From contig NZ_JAMOIM010000009.1 in NCBI RefSeq assembly GCF_026130545.1, positions 124,001 through 188,000 of the forward strand: 64,000 nt of DNA. The letters run 5' to 3'. Positions 27,896-35,985 of the stretch are shown one piece after another (positions within the stretch are counted from its first letter, which is position 1; each line of letters begins with the position of its first letter). The DNA is from Lichenifustis flavocetrariae (GTDB lineage: Bacteria > Pseudomonadota > Alphaproteobacteria > Rhizobiales > Beijerinckiaceae). A program made the position numbers and the translations under genes. A model generated the notes under the pieces. The model searched no databases and was not told the origin of the DNA. It saw only the letters and a list, made by a program, of their open reading frames with translations.

Positions 27896-28471
27896 ATGAT
27901 GGAGCGAAGCAAAACGCTCGTGGCGGTGAGCGCGGTCCGGCCCCGCCGGGGCTTTGTCGCCTTTGCCTTTGCGCTTCAGGTCGGGATTGTAGCCCTTGTG
28001 CAGCCGGGGTCGGTGCGGGCCCAGGACGGCGGATGTCGACTTCTCGATAGCGAGTCAGGCCCCGAGCGGCAGATCTTGCGCTGTGCGTCTGGACCGACGA
28101 TCGAGGCTGAAAAGGCGGCCGATGTTCACGTTATCGATCCCGGCAGCCAAGGGAAGCCGACGGGGGCCAAGATCGGCGCCGGTGCCGTGCTGGTCGACGT
28201 TCCCCCGGGCTATCCCGGAGGCTTTCAGATCTTGGCGCCGCGTGCAATCGCCTCTGTGCGGGGAACAGCGTGGGCCGTGGACGTAAGCCCGGCGCAGACA
28301 TCGGTTTTCGTGCTGAGGGGTGAGGTTCTGGTCCGGCAAACCGGAACCTCGCGTGCGGTTGCCTTGCACAAGGGAGAAGGGGTCGACGTCCTCGGTGACG
28401 GGCGGCCTTTGCACGTGTCGCGCTGGCCGGCCTCGCGAGCGGCAGCTTTATTGGCCCGTTTCGGGCGGTGA
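27896..28471 (+). CDS. exported FecR-domain protein
   Basis: A 191-residue protein. A basic start and hydrophobic stretch (GFVAFAFALQVGIVALVQ) end in a likely cut after VRA, before QDGGCRLL. The mature part matches the FecR domain: FQILAPRAIASVRGTAWAVD, then TSVFVLRGEVLVRQ. It has no N-terminal anti-sigma segment, and no ECF sigma gene is next to it. Its stop overlaps the cyclase start (GTGA), so the two are made together; it may act as the periplasmic partner of the CHASE2 sensor. Start choice is uncertain: ATG at 27890, 27896 and 27899 and GTG at 27860 are all in frame. Confidence 0.82.
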   Translation: MMERSKTLVAVSAVRPRRGFVAFAFALQVGIVALVQPGSVRAQDGGCRLLDSESGPERQILRCASGPTIEAEKAADVHVIDPGSQGKPTGAKIGAGAVLVDVPPGYPGGFQILAPRAIASVRGTAWAVDVSPAQTSVFVLRGEVLVRQTGTSRAVALHKGEGVDVLGDGRPLHVSRWPASRAAALLARFGR

Positions 28472-30306
28472 CGGGATCCTGGTTGAGGCGCCTTCTGTTC
28501 GGCACGTCGGTTTTGCTAGCCGTGGCTTGGTCGGCTTTCCTCGACGTGGGTCATCTTGCCGGCCAGGCGACAGTTCTGGACCGATTGGAATCGAGCCTGC
28601 TCGACCTTCGCATTCTGGCGTTCGGCCGACGCCCCGCTCCCGGCTCGATGTTGATCATCGCGATCGATGACGCGATGGCGCGTCGCGCCGGACGTTTTCC
28701 CGTTCCGCGATCACAGGTGGCCGAGATCGTGCGTTGGTCGCTTGCCCATGGGGCCAGTGCCGTCGCGCTCGACATGCTGTTCCTCGATCTCGGATCACCT
28801 GCCGACGATGACGCCCTTGCGCAGGTGCTCGGGCAAGGCAAAACGGTGGTCGCGGCCATGGCCGATTACTCTACCGATCCAAGCAAGCCGGCCTGTCAGA
28901 GAGCAATCGCTGTGTTGGCGCGAGCCTCCGCGTCCGGCATCGTGAATATCTCGCTCGATCGGTCTGGTGTCGTAAGATACGCTCCGGCCTTGCTCTCCTG
29001 TGGCGATACCTTGCTGCCCTCGCTCGCTGTGCGCAGCGTAAGTTTGGCAGCGCAGGCAGACCCGAGTTTCCAGCGGGACGCCGTTACGATCGGCAGGGTC
29101 TCAAGCGCCCTCGACATGGGCCGGCACATCGCCTTGCGGTACTATGGCCCGCAAGGGTCGATCCCGACAGTGTCTGCCAATGACATTCTCGATGGAACGT
29201 CAACCCCGGACATCCGGGGCAAGATCGTGCTTGTCGGCGTCACAGCCAGCGGCGCCGGTGACACCTATGCGACCCCATTCGACTCCGTTCTCCCGGGTGT
29301 CGAGGTTTTAGCCACCAGCATTGCCAATCTTCAATCGGGCGACACGCTGGTCCGAACGACAGTGACGCGCCGGATCGATGCCGGGGTGGCAACTGGGCTG
29401 GCTCTGGGCGGCGCAATTTGTCTGTCGATGGGCAACATTGGTGTCGCCCTTGTCTTGCTAGCCGCACTGGTGACGACGTGGCTTGTGTTTGTTTTCGTCA
29501 GCTTCGGCCACGGCATATGGTTCGCGATGGCGATCCCACTCGCCGCCCTGGCCCCCGTCGCCGTGCTGGCAGGTGCGGGCCGGCTGATGCTCGACCGTTT
29601 GACACAAGGCCGGCTACAACGCCAGCAAGATGCCTTGAGTGTCTTCCACGCACCGGCCATGCGGGCGAAGCTCGCCGACAATCCGGATTATCTCGCACGA
29701 CCTGAGGAGCGGGACATCGCGGTGATCTTCATCGATCTGTCGGGGTTCACCGGCCTCAGTGAACGCCTGGGGCACCAGCAGGCGCGTGACCTGCTGGAGC
29801 AATGGCATGCGATCGTCGAGACGGCGGCTGCCGAAGGTGGTGGGCTCGTCGCAAGCTTCATGGGCGATGGCGCGATGATCGTTTGGGGCATGACAGGATC
29901 CGGCGCCGACGATGCTGCCCGGGCGTTGCAAACCGCCGCAATCCTGCAAGCGAGAACGCTTCAGTGGCTAGAAACCGTCGCCGCACAAACGGGAACGCTC
30001 GGCATCAAGCTCGGCGGCCACTATGGCCCCGCGATCCTGTCGCGACTCGGCCACAGGACGCATCAACACATCACGGCTATCGGCGATACCGTGAATGTCG
30101 CGGCGCGGCTGATGGAGGTCGCGGCGGAGTTCAACTCCACCATCGCGGTCAGCGCGCTGCTCCTCTCCACCGCACATGCACAAGGTTGGGAAGGAGCGAA
30201 CTTCGGCCGCCCGAAATCCACGGACATCAGGGGGCGCGGCCATCCGTTAGATGTGTGCCTTTGGTCCGAGATGGCCGCTCCTCGATCGTCGGAAGACGTG
30301 GGATGA
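28468..30306 (+). CDS. CHASE2 sensor adenylate/guanylate cyclase
   Basis: A 612-residue membrane protein. One N-terminal helix leads to a periplasmic CHASE2 domain (about residues 30-300; IIAIDDAMARRAGRFPVPRS, then IVLVGVTASGAGDTYATPFD). Three membrane helices follow, then a class III cyclase domain from about residue 415. Metal ligands D423 (FIDLSGF) and D467 (FMGDGAM) and the transition-state pair N543/R547 (VNVAAR) are present; T536 occupies the usual specificity site, while S463 stands where many cyclases have lysine. It likely makes cAMP, but the nucleotide needs testing. The GTG start overlaps fecR. Confidence 0.92.
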   Translation: MTGSWLRRLLFGTSVLLAVAWSAFLDVGHLAGQATVLDRLESSLLDLRILAFGRRPAPGSMLIIAIDDAMARRAGRFPVPRSQVAEIVRWSLAHGASAVALDMLFLDLGSPADDDALAQVLGQGKTVVAAMADYSTDPSKPACQRAIAVLARASASGIVNISLDRSGVVRYAPALLSCGDTLLPSLAVRSVSLAAQADPSFQRDAVTIGRVSSALDMGRHIALRYYGPQGSIPTVSANDILDGTSTPDIRGKIVLVGVTASGAGDTYATPFDSVLPGVEVLATSIANLQSGDTLVRTTVTRRIDAGVATGLALGGAICLSMGNIGVALVLLAALVTTWLVFVFVSFGHGIWFAMAIPLAALAPVAVLAGAGRLMLDRLTQGRLQRQQDALSVFHAPAMRAKLADNPDYLARPEERDIAVIFIDLSGFTGLSERLGHQQARDLLEQWHAIVETAAAEGGGLVASFMGDGAMIVWGMTGSGADDAARALQTAAILQARTLQWLETVAAQTGTLGIKLGGHYGPAILSRLGHRTHQHITAIGDTVNVAARLMEVAAEFNSTIAVSALLLSTAHAQGWEGANFGRPKSTDIRGRGHPLDVCLWSEMAAPRSSEDVG

Positions 30307-30334
30307 GGACAGTGATGCTGCCTCATCCCACGTC
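30295..30334 (+). terminator. perfect 14-bp inverted repeat across the cyclase stop codon
   Basis: Arms at 30295-30308 and 30321-30334 pair perfectly around a 12-nt loop. The TGA stop of the cyclase (30304-30306) lies in the left arm. No clear T-run follows, so it may be a bidirectional terminator with the convergent GCG_CRPN-like gene or a 3'-end stabiliser. Confidence 0.6.
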
Positions 30335-30354
30335 CGCCTGTGCGTCTTACCTAA

Positions 30355-30597
30355 TCAATACCCCCAGTGACGATGGTAGCCCCAGGGGCCACGGCCATAC
30401 CCGTAGGGATGTGGCCGGTGCCAGCCATAGCCGTAGCCAAATGCGTAAGGGCGGGGCCGCGCCCAACCACCGGGGCGACAATAACCATCCCATCCGCGGT
30501 GCCCATATGGCCCGCATCCCCCTTGGGCTTGCGCCGGCGCCACTGCGGTGACGGCGAGAGCCGCGATGCTCAGGCCAGCAAGAACAAATGCTTTCAT
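30355..30597 (-). CDS. small secreted Gly/Tyr/His-rich protein, GCG_CRPN-like
   Basis: An 80-residue exported protein. The signal peptide MKAFVLAGLSIAALAVTAVA is cut after AQA. The mature part starts QGGCGPYGHRGWDGYCRPGG, a close fit to the GCG...CRPN motif of a known group of short secreted proteins with repeat tails. The tail is built from glycine, tyrosine, tryptophan, histidine and arginine (YGYGWHRPHPYGYGRGPWGY). Such composition suits metal binding or envelope association; the real function is unknown. Confidence 0.82.
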   Translation of the reverse strand: MKAFVLAGLSIAALAVTAVAPAQAQGGCGPYGHRGWDGYCRPGGWARPRPYAFGYGYGWHRPHPYGYGRGPWGYHRHWGY

Positions 30598-30976
30598 GTC
30601 TGCCTCCTATTGATGAGGGAGACTTTGAACCTACCGCCTTGAACGCGGGCTGAACAGCGATGCCGCGAGTTTGTTCATCTGCCGCCGCAGCATCCATCCA
30701 AGCTGAGCCCCCCTGGAATGTGGCGATATCGAAGATCCGCCGGCTGCCCCGGAACATTGGCCGAATTCGGTCGTTTGCCGGCGGGTGTACCGGCAACCTT
30801 TCAATCCGGCGCCGATGTTCGGCGTGAGGTATCGCCTCCGCACTGTTCTTGGTGAAGTTGCTACAATGCCGTTTGTCGCCATGCGTCCCCAAGTTCAACA
30901 AGGCTGCACTGCTGCAACCTTGGGCGGACGGCAGTAGCGCCGGGCAACTCATCCACCTCCAACCAGCGAGAGCCAC
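30598..30976. other. intergenic region, promoters only
   Basis: About 380 bp between the divergent GCG_CRPN-like gene and the SDR gene. Short open frames in it have no start signal and an unlikely composition. A CCTCCT-like complement just before 30597 gives the ribosome binding site of the leftward gene. I see no further structure. Confidence 0.55.
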
Positions 30977-31864
30977 ATGGTCGACACCCCGCCTCCCGGC
31001 ACACCAAAAACCCCTAGCGAACCCGCGCTTCCAGACGGCAACCGTCTGCCGCGGATCCCCTACTATCCTGTTCTGACAGGCCAGCCCGCGCTTGTGACCG
31101 GTGCCAATTCGGGCATCGGAGAGGCGGTGGCGCTCGGGCTTGCCCAGGCCGGTGCCGATGTCGCAATCAACTACATCACCCATCCCGAAACGGCCGAGGA
31201 TGTGGCGCATCGGATCGAGGGTTTCGGACGTCGTGCCATCGTGTTGAAGGCCGATGTCAGCCAGGAAGATCAGGTCGAGGCGATGTACGCCGCCGCCATT
31301 AAGGAATTCGGGACGCTGCATATCTCGGTGAGCAACGCCGGGCTGCAGCGCGATGCCACCATCGACGAGATGACGCTCGAACAATGGAACACGGTCATCA
31401 ACATCAATCTCACGGGTCAGTTCCTGTGCAATCGGGCGGCCGCGCGTGAGTTCAGACGACGCGGCGTCGACAAAACCCTGTCGGTGGCGGCCGGCAAGCT
31501 GATCTGCATGAGTTCCGTGCACCAGCAGATCCCCTGGGCCGGGCACGTCAACTACGCGTCGTCCAAGGGCGGCATCATGATGATGATGCAGAGCCTGGCT
31601 CAGGAACTGGCGCCATTTTACATCCGCGTGAACAGCATCGCGCCGGGGGCGATCCGGACGCCCATCAATACCGAAGCCTGGAGCACCCCCGAAGCCTATA
31701 AGAGCCTCATGACGCTCGTGCCTTACAAACGGATCGGCGAGCCCGATGATATTGCGCGTGCCGCAGTGTGGTTGGCCTCGGACGCCTCGGACTATGTCAC
31801 GGGGACGACCCTGTTCGTCGACGGCGGCATGACGCTCTATCCCGGCTTCGCCACGGGCGGCTGA
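30977..31864 (+). CDS. SDR family oxidoreductase, glucose 1-dehydrogenase-like
   Basis: A 295-residue short-chain dehydrogenase with an N-terminal extension of about 35 residues. The cofactor loop is TGANSGIGEAVALGLA, then SNAGLQRD (NAG motif), the catalytic serine in ICMSSVHQQIPW, and the YxxxK pair in NYASSKGG. The end DYVTGTTLFVDGGMTLYPGF is typical of glucose 1-dehydrogenase-type enzymes. The substrate is probably a sugar, in keeping with the hexuronate genes downstream, but this is inferred. Confidence 0.88.
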   Translation: MVDTPPPGTPKTPSEPALPDGNRLPRIPYYPVLTGQPALVTGANSGIGEAVALGLAQAGADVAINYITHPETAEDVAHRIEGFGRRAIVLKADVSQEDQVEAMYAAAIKEFGTLHISVSNAGLQRDATIDEMTLEQWNTVININLTGQFLCNRAAAREFRRRGVDKTLSVAAGKLICMSSVHQQIPWAGHVNYASSKGGIMMMMQSLAQELAPFYIRVNSIAPGAIRTPINTEAWSTPEAYKSLMTLVPYKRIGEPDDIARAAVWLASDASDYVTGTTLFVDGGMTLYPGFATGG

Positions 31865-31879
31865 GCCTGGAACGAAAAC

Positions 31880-31897
31880 GAGATACCGCAGTATCTC
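31880..31897 (-). terminator. intrinsic terminator after uxuA
   Basis: A perfect 7-bp stem (GAGATAC/GTATCTC) with a 4-nt loop lies just past the uxuA stop. Read on the minus strand it is followed by GTTTTCGTT. It sits between the convergent SDR and uxuA genes. Confidence 0.55.
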
Positions 31898-31900
31898 CGG

Positions 31901-33088
31901 TTAGTTCGGTGGCGCGCCAAGGCCGTACAAGATGCCACGCAATTCCGCGAGTCCCTTGAGGCGGCCGATGCCTGCATAGCCGGGCGTGATGCGCTTATCG
32001 AGGTCGTCGAGCATGCGATGGCCGTGGTCGGGTCGAAAGACCAGGGAGCGCGAGGGCTGCCGCTTGCGCTCCTCGGCCACAAGTTCACGCATGACGCCGA
32101 CCATGTCGACATCTCCGTCGAGGTGATCGGCCTCGTAGAAACTGCGGCCATCAGGTTCGCGACGCGTCGCCCGCAAATGCACGAAGTGGATGCGCCCCGC
32201 GAAACGGGCCGCCATGGCGGGCAGGTCGTTGTCGGCTCGAACGCCAAGGCTGCCCGTGCAGAAGCACATGCCGTTCGCCCCAGACGGAACCGCATCGAAC
32301 AGAGCCGCATAGTCTTCCGCCGTCGAAGCGACGCGCGGCAGGCCGAGCAGCGGTCGTGGTGGATCATCGGGATGAAGCGTCAGTGTGACGCCACAGGCTT
32401 CCGCGGCAGGCGTCACCTTTTCGAGAAACGCGATCAAATTCCGACGTAGGCGCCGCGCATCGACGTCGCGATAGGCGAGCAGGCGCTCGCGAAATGCCGG
32501 TAGCGTGAGGGCATCGCTTGTGGATCCGGGAAGGCCGCTCACGATGGTTCGAGCCAGCTCCGCCGTCTCTCCATCACTCATGGACTCGAAAAGAGCCCTC
32601 GCGCGGGCCTGATCATCCGCAGAATAGTCGGCCTCCGCGCCGGGGCGCGCCAGGATACAGAGGTCGAACGCCGCGAAACGGTCATGCCCGAACCGCATCG
32701 CAGTGGCGCCGGTCGGCAGCGGGAAGTCGAGATCCGTGCGGGTCCAATCGACGACCGGCATGAAATTGTAGCAGACGAGCCGAATGCCGCAGGCCGCGAC
32801 CGCTTCAAGGCTGGCGATCCAGGTTGCGATCTCGGCCCTGGCGGCGGCACCCTGACGCTTCACCACGTCCGGGATCGGAATGCTTTCGACGACCGACCAC
32901 GTCAGAGGTTGCCGCCTCATTGGCGCTACTTCGATCAAGTCCTTGCGGGCCTGTACGGCTTCGCGCGTCCAGACATCACCAATCGGAACATCATGCAGAG
33001 CCGTGACCACGTCGGTCGCACCGGCCTGCCTCACATGATCGAGGGTTACAGGATCCTGCTGCCCAAACCACCGCCAGCCCTGCCGCAT
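31901..33088 (-). CDS. uxuA: mannonate dehydratase
   Basis: A 395-residue enzyme that converts D-mannonate to 2-keto-3-deoxygluconate in hexuronate breakdown. It begins MRQGWRWFGQQDPVTLDHVR, the conserved UxuA opening, with GATDVVTALHDVPIGDVW. Metal-site segments include LTLHPDDPPRPLLGLPR, GMCFCTGSLG, HFVHLRATRRE and FRPDHGHRML. The length equals that of E. coli UxuA. It is divergent from the fructuronate-reductase-like gene, with 219 bp shared upstream. Confidence 0.95.
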   Translation of the reverse strand: MRQGWRWFGQQDPVTLDHVRQAGATDVVTALHDVPIGDVWTREAVQARKDLIEVAPMRRQPLTWSVVESIPIPDVVKRQGAAARAEIATWIASLEAVAACGIRLVCYNFMPVVDWTRTDLDFPLPTGATAMRFGHDRFAAFDLCILARPGAEADYSADDQARARALFESMSDGETAELARTIVSGLPGSTSDALTLPAFRERLLAYRDVDARRLRRNLIAFLEKVTPAAEACGVTLTLHPDDPPRPLLGLPRVASTAEDYAALFDAVPSGANGMCFCTGSLGVRADNDLPAMAARFAGRIHFVHLRATRREPDGRSFYEADHLDGDVDMVGVMRELVAEERKRQPSRSLVFRPDHGHRMLDDLDKRITPGYAGIGRLKGLAELRGILYGLGAPPN

Positions 33089-33307
33089 GCGTCACCTCCT
33101 ATTTTTGTGATGGGTACATAAGCGGCTCGTCCGCAAGCACCAAGCGATGTGATGCCATGTCGGATGCCAGTCCTCGCTCAAAAGGAGCCTCGACGCATCC
33201 TGAGCCTTGTGGCACTTCCATGCGATCTGTCGCCGCCAGGGATGCCACCGCTTTGGTAGACCGAGCCGGAAATCTGGCAGTGGTCCTGCAGCGAGGCCAA
33301 CCCGACC

Positions 33308-34786
33308 ATGCACGCGCGTCTTAGCACTGAAACTCTTCCTGACCTGCCGCCGTCCGTTGTTCGGCCGTCCTATGATCGTGCCGCGGTCAAGACCGGCATC
33401 GTCCATTTGGGAATCGGCGCGTTTCATCGGGCCCATCAGGCCGTCTATACGGATGCCGCGCTCGGCGCCGGGGATACTCGCTGGGGAATTCTGGGCGCCT
33501 CGCTTCGAAGTTCCGACACCAGGGATGCGCTTTCGCCCCAGGACGGGCTGTACACTGTTTCGGTGCGGGACGGGGCGGGAGAGCGGGTCCAGGTCGTTGG
33601 CAGCGTGGGCAAGGTCTTGGTGGCGCCCGAAGACCCCGAGGCATTGCTGCAGGCTTTGGTCCGCCCCGAGACCCACATCGTGTCGCTTACCGTCACCGAG
33701 AAAGGCTATTGCCACGATCCGGCGAGCGGCGAACTGGACGAGTCGCATCCGGATGTCCGCCACGATCTCGCACATCCCGACAAGCCACGTTCAGCCCTCG
33801 GCTTCATCGCCGAGGCGCTGAACCGCCGCCGCCTTGCCGGCGCAACGCCTTTCACGCTTCTATCCTGTGACAATCTCCCGGCCAACGGCGCGACATTGCA
33901 CCGGATCATCACCCGCTTCGCCTCACGGCGAGACGTCGATCTTGGGCGCTTTGTCGCCGATACGGTCCATTGCCCCTCCAGCATGGTGGATCGGATCGTT
34001 CCTGCCACGACTGAAGCCGATCGAGCGAGTGTCGCGGCGGCGATAGGCCTGCAGGACAGCTGGCCAATCGTCACTGAGCCATTTTCGCAATGGGTGGTCG
34101 AAGATGACTTTGGCGCCGGCCGTCCGGCCTGGGACGAAGCCGGGGCCACCTTCGTACGTGATGTGGCACCGTTCGAACTGATGAAGCTGCGGCTGCTCAA
34201 CGGGAGCCATTCGACGTTGGCCTATCTGGGTTATCTCGCCGGGCACGAGACAGTGGCCGAGGCCATGGCGGCGCCCGGCTACACGTCCTTGATCCGTCGC
34301 ATGATGGATGAGGAGATCACGACCGAGGTCCCGCCGCTCGCCGGCTTCGACCTCGACGGCTACAAGGCATCGCTGATCGCCCGTTTCCAGAATCCAGCGC
34401 TTCGGCATCGAACCTGGCAGATCGCGATGGACGGCTCGCAGAAGCTGCCCCAAAGGTTGCTTGGCACCATCCGCGGGCGGATCGTCCGTGGGGCGCCGTT
34501 TGAGCGCCTCGCCCTGGGGGTCGCAGCCTGGTTGCGGTATGTCACCGGCGTGGACGACAAAGGCGCTCCCATCGATGTGCGCGATCCCTTGGCCGCAGAT
34601 TTGAAGCGCCGCACCGCCGGCATGATTGAGGCTGGCGCCCTGGTGGAGTCTGTGATTGGCGTCGAGTCCGTCTTTGGACGCGATCTGCCACGCGAGCCCA
34701 TCTTCCGCAGTACCGTGGAGCGAGCGCTCTCGCTACTTCTCGCGGAAGGCGCGGCCGCAACCGTGGCGCGCCTCGCCCGTCAGTAA
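33308..34786 (+). CDS. mannitol dehydrogenase family protein, probable fructuronate reductase
   Basis: A 492-residue polyol/hexuronate dehydrogenase. The NAD-binding region starts IVHLGIGAFHRAHQAVYTD; SLTVTEKGYCHD and LLSCDNLPANGATLHRII are family signatures; LRLLNGSHSTLAYLGYLAG holds the catalytic lysine-containing helix region (VAPFELMKLRLLN). Members are mannitol 2-dehydrogenases, fructuronate or tagaturonate reductases. The divergent uxuA makes fructuronate reductase (UxuB) the best guess, since the two enzymes act in sequence. Confidence 0.85.
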   Translation: MHARLSTETLPDLPPSVVRPSYDRAAVKTGIVHLGIGAFHRAHQAVYTDAALGAGDTRWGILGASLRSSDTRDALSPQDGLYTVSVRDGAGERVQVVGSVGKVLVAPEDPEALLQALVRPETHIVSLTVTEKGYCHDPASGELDESHPDVRHDLAHPDKPRSALGFIAEALNRRRLAGATPFTLLSCDNLPANGATLHRIITRFASRRDVDLGRFVADTVHCPSSMVDRIVPATTEADRASVAAAIGLQDSWPIVTEPFSQWVVEDDFGAGRPAWDEAGATFVRDVAPFELMKLRLLNGSHSTLAYLGYLAGHETVAEAMAAPGYTSLIRRMMDEEITTEVPPLAGFDLDGYKASLIARFQNPALRHRTWQIAMDGSQKLPQRLLGTIRGRIVRGAPFERLALGVAAWLRYVTGVDDKGAPIDVRDPLAADLKRRTAGMIEAGALVESVIGVESVFGRDLPREPIFRSTVERALSLLLAEGAAATVARLARQ

Positions 34787-34822
34787 CTCACCTTTCCGCC
34801 GTCACTGGCACGCTAGGGTGAG

Positions 34823-35974
34823 TTAGGGCGCCTTGGGCGGCGTCGGCGGCATCGCTTGCACGGGCATGCCGGGACCGATCTTCTGCAGATTGCCGGTGAT
34901 GACTTGATCGTCGCCTTGGAGCCCCGTCAGGACCGCGACGCGATCGCCTTGCGTCGTCCCGAGCGACACGAGCTTCTGGTCGACCGTCCCACTCGGGCTG
35001 ACGACGAAGACGTATTTGCCGAGCTGGCTTGACCCGACCGCGGCCTGAGGCACGAGCAGCATGTCATGCATGTCTCGGACATGCAGGCTGATGCGAACGT
35101 ACTGACCGGGCAGCAGCCCGAAATCGGCATTGGCGATGGTCGCGCGAGCCGTGACTGTTCCGGTGGCGCGGTCGATCGTATTGTCGATGAAGGTGAGTTC
35201 GCCCTTGTGCACCGCCGTTTCGGGCTGGCCCGGCACCGTGACGACCGCCTCGACAGTGCCCCCTTGTCGCGCGGTCGTGATGGCCCGCAAGTCGATCTCG
35301 CTCGGGTTGAACGTCACATAAATCGGGTCGAGTTGCACCAGCGTGTTGAGCACAGTGGTCCCTGCTCCGACCAAGGTGCCGACGGCGGCCTGATTGCGTC
35401 CGAGCCGGCCGGGAAAAGGCGCCCGGATGTCTGTGTAGTCGAGGTTCAGCTGTGCGCCTCGAAGCGTGGCGTGAGAAACCGCCAAAGCGGCCTCGGCTTG
35501 CCGCAGGCTGCTGGTCCGCTCGTCGAGCGAGTCCTTTGCGAGCCAGCCGCTCTTGCTCAGTGAGTCGCTCCGCTGGAAATTCGCGCGCTGATAGGCAAGC
35601 GATGCCGCATCGCGGTCGATCTGCGCATTGGCTTGATCGAGCGCGACCTGATAGTCGCGCGGATCGAGGTGATAGAGCAGGTCTCCGGCTTTGACGTCCG
35701 CGCCATCGGCTACCGGTTGATCCTTTAAATAGGCCGAAACCTTGGCTTGTAGCGTGATGGCACGAATGGATTCCGTGCGGGCCGCATAATCGAGAGTAAC
35801 CGGCACGGTGGCTTTGACGACGGAGGTCACCGGAACCGGCATTGCGGGCGGGGCCCCCTGAGCCGATGCGGCACGCGCAGGTTCGGGTTTCACGACGAGA
35901 TTGAAATGGTCGATGGCCGGAATGGCGATCGCCGCTACCGCGACGACGCCGAGCAGAAGGTGGCGGGGACGCAT
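34823..35974 (-). CDS. RND efflux pump periplasmic adaptor
   Basis: A 383-residue membrane-fusion protein. An N-terminal anchor (RHLLLGVVAVAAIAIPAI) carries no lipobox cysteine. Then come the barrel-lipoyl region (AARTESIRAITLQAKVSAYL, VKAGDLLYHLDPRDYQVALD), a coiled hairpin and the second lipoyl half (LDYTDIRAPFPGRLGRNQAA). It bridges the inner-membrane permease and an outer-membrane channel, which is not encoded nearby. It starts 11 bp after the permease stop, in an order opposite to the common adaptor-permease layout. Confidence 0.92.
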   Translation of the reverse strand: MRPRHLLLGVVAVAAIAIPAIDHFNLVVKPEPARAASAQGAPPAMPVPVTSVVKATVPVTLDYAARTESIRAITLQAKVSAYLKDQPVADGADVKAGDLLYHLDPRDYQVALDQANAQIDRDAASLAYQRANFQRSDSLSKSGWLAKDSLDERTSSLRQAEAALAVSHATLRGAQLNLDYTDIRAPFPGRLGRNQAAVGTLVGAGTTVLNTLVQLDPIYVTFNPSEIDLRAITTARQGGTVEAVVTVPGQPETAVHKGELTFIDNTIDRATGTVTARATIANADFGLLPGQYVRISLHVRDMHDMLLVPQAAVGSSQLGKYVFVVSPSGTVDQKLVSLGTTQGDRVAVLTGLQGDDQVITGNLQKIGPGMPVQAMPPTPPKAP

Positions 35975-35985
35975 GAAGAGCTCCG

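Noticed and set aside
30631..30882. 83-residue minus-strand open frame
   Set aside because: Unlikely composition and no start signal; the region is best read as a promoter spacer.
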